From JBHIER01 sp046760705 [NCBI: bacterium] (GTDB taxonomy: Bacteria; JBHIER01; G020348925), in NCBI GenBank assembly GCA_046760705.1, contig JBHIER010000036.1, positions 1-13,061 of the forward strand: a stretch of DNA of 13,061 nt, written 5' to 3'. The translations under genes were made by a program, and so were the position numbers. The notes below the pieces were generated by a model that ran no database searches, was not told the DNA's origin, and saw only the letters and a program-made list of their open reading frames with translations. Shown piece by piece: positions 12,833 to 13,061 of this stretch. Within the stretch, counting starts at the first letter, position 1; every line of letters starts with the position of its first letter.

Positions 12833-13061
12833 ATAACTTCGGTGAAAAGGTCAGCTTCATTTGGTCTGTGGCAGACCTGCTGCGTGGGCCGTATCGGCCG
12901 AATCAATACAAGGATGTCATGCTCCCGATGACTGTCTTGCGCCGGTTGGACTGTGTCCTCGAACCCACAAAGGAAAAGGTGCTGCAGAAATTAAGAGAGC
13001 TTAAAGCAAAAGGTAAGGTCAAGAACGTAGAGCCCATCCTTTGCCGGGTCTCGGGCGTCCC
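12829..13061 (+). CDS. hsdM: Type I restriction-modification DNA methyltransferase, M subunit (3'-truncated by window end)
   Basis: The frame is open from a GTG at 12829 to the window end (77 codons). The N-terminus VNNFGEKVSFIWSVADLLRG, then PYRPNQYKDVMLPMTVLRRLDCVLEPTKEKVL, matches the helical N-terminal domain of HsdM (F-IWS-AD-LRG, ILP-x-x-VLRRLDC). This domain contacts DNA and the specificity subunit. The catalytic SAM-binding motifs (including NPPF) lie beyond the window. HsdM with HsdS methylates adenine at a bipartite site, and with HsdR it forms the restriction complex. AAGGAAAGG at 12818-12826 is a close ribosome binding site, and the GTGA overlap with the preceding remnant frame supports this start. 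No earlier start codon follows the in-frame stop at 12736-12738. Confidence 0.9.
   Translation, partial: MNNFGEKVSFIWSVADLLRGPYRPNQYKDVMLPMTVLRRLDCVLEPTKEKVLQKLRELKAKGKVKNVEPILCRVSGV

Overview
The window looks like a chromosomal accessory segment from a bacterium of the Fibrobacteres-Chlorobi-Bacteroidetes (FCB)-type lineages, or a candidate phylum close to them. The main evidence is the first gene, which ends in a Por-secretion/FlgD-Ig-like tail (NYPNPFNPTT ... LGQEVRTLV ... VASGIYFYRL). The species cannot be read from the sequence, and no rRNA or tRNA was seen.

Layout. (1) 1-521 (+) is the 3' end of a secreted protein with a C-terminal sorting domain, interrupted in frame by an 11-unit heptanucleotide repeat (242-318). 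(2) 518-820 (+) is a short remnant related to tail-fibre-like proteins (NVGIGT-x-DP motif). (3) 883-3934 (-) holds a 940-aa exported M14 zinc carboxypeptidase and, 31 bp downstream, a 65-aa two-helix membrane protein. A hairpin with a T-run on the minus strand (793-810) may end this transcript. (4) 3935-4449 is the divergent control region, with candidate promoters for both directions and an inverted repeat. (5) 4450-8042 (+) encodes a membrane-anchored M23 endopeptidase overlapped by a heparinase II/III-like exported enzyme (ATGA junction). (6) 8277-10842 (+) is a tight two-gene unit: a BchI/MoxR-like AAA+ ATPase and a VWA (MIDAS) protein. It is bracketed by two related multi-hairpin repeat elements (8040-8258 and 10911-11013). 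(7) 11020-12399 (+) is an NlpC/P60 lipoprotein with SH3-type domains. (8) 12581-13061 (+) holds a short YhcG/DUF1016-type nuclease remnant that runs into the start of a type I restriction-modification methylase gene (hsdM), cut by the window edge.

How the genes may work together. Four genes (M14, M23, heparinase-like, NlpC/P60) encode exported or membrane-anchored hydrolases or lyases acting on peptides, peptidoglycan cross-links or uronic-acid polysaccharides. The window therefore has an envelope and extracellular polymer theme. The AAA+/VWA pair is a cytosolic chaperone-like ATPase plus metal-dependent adaptor of unknown target. Its place between envelope enzymes, flanked by repeats, suggests either a role in assembling or activating an envelope complex or independent acquisition. 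The right end enters a defence locus.

The most notable points are the repeat-bracketed AAA+/VWA cassette, the heptad repeat inside a sorting domain, and the nuclease remnant next to hsdM.
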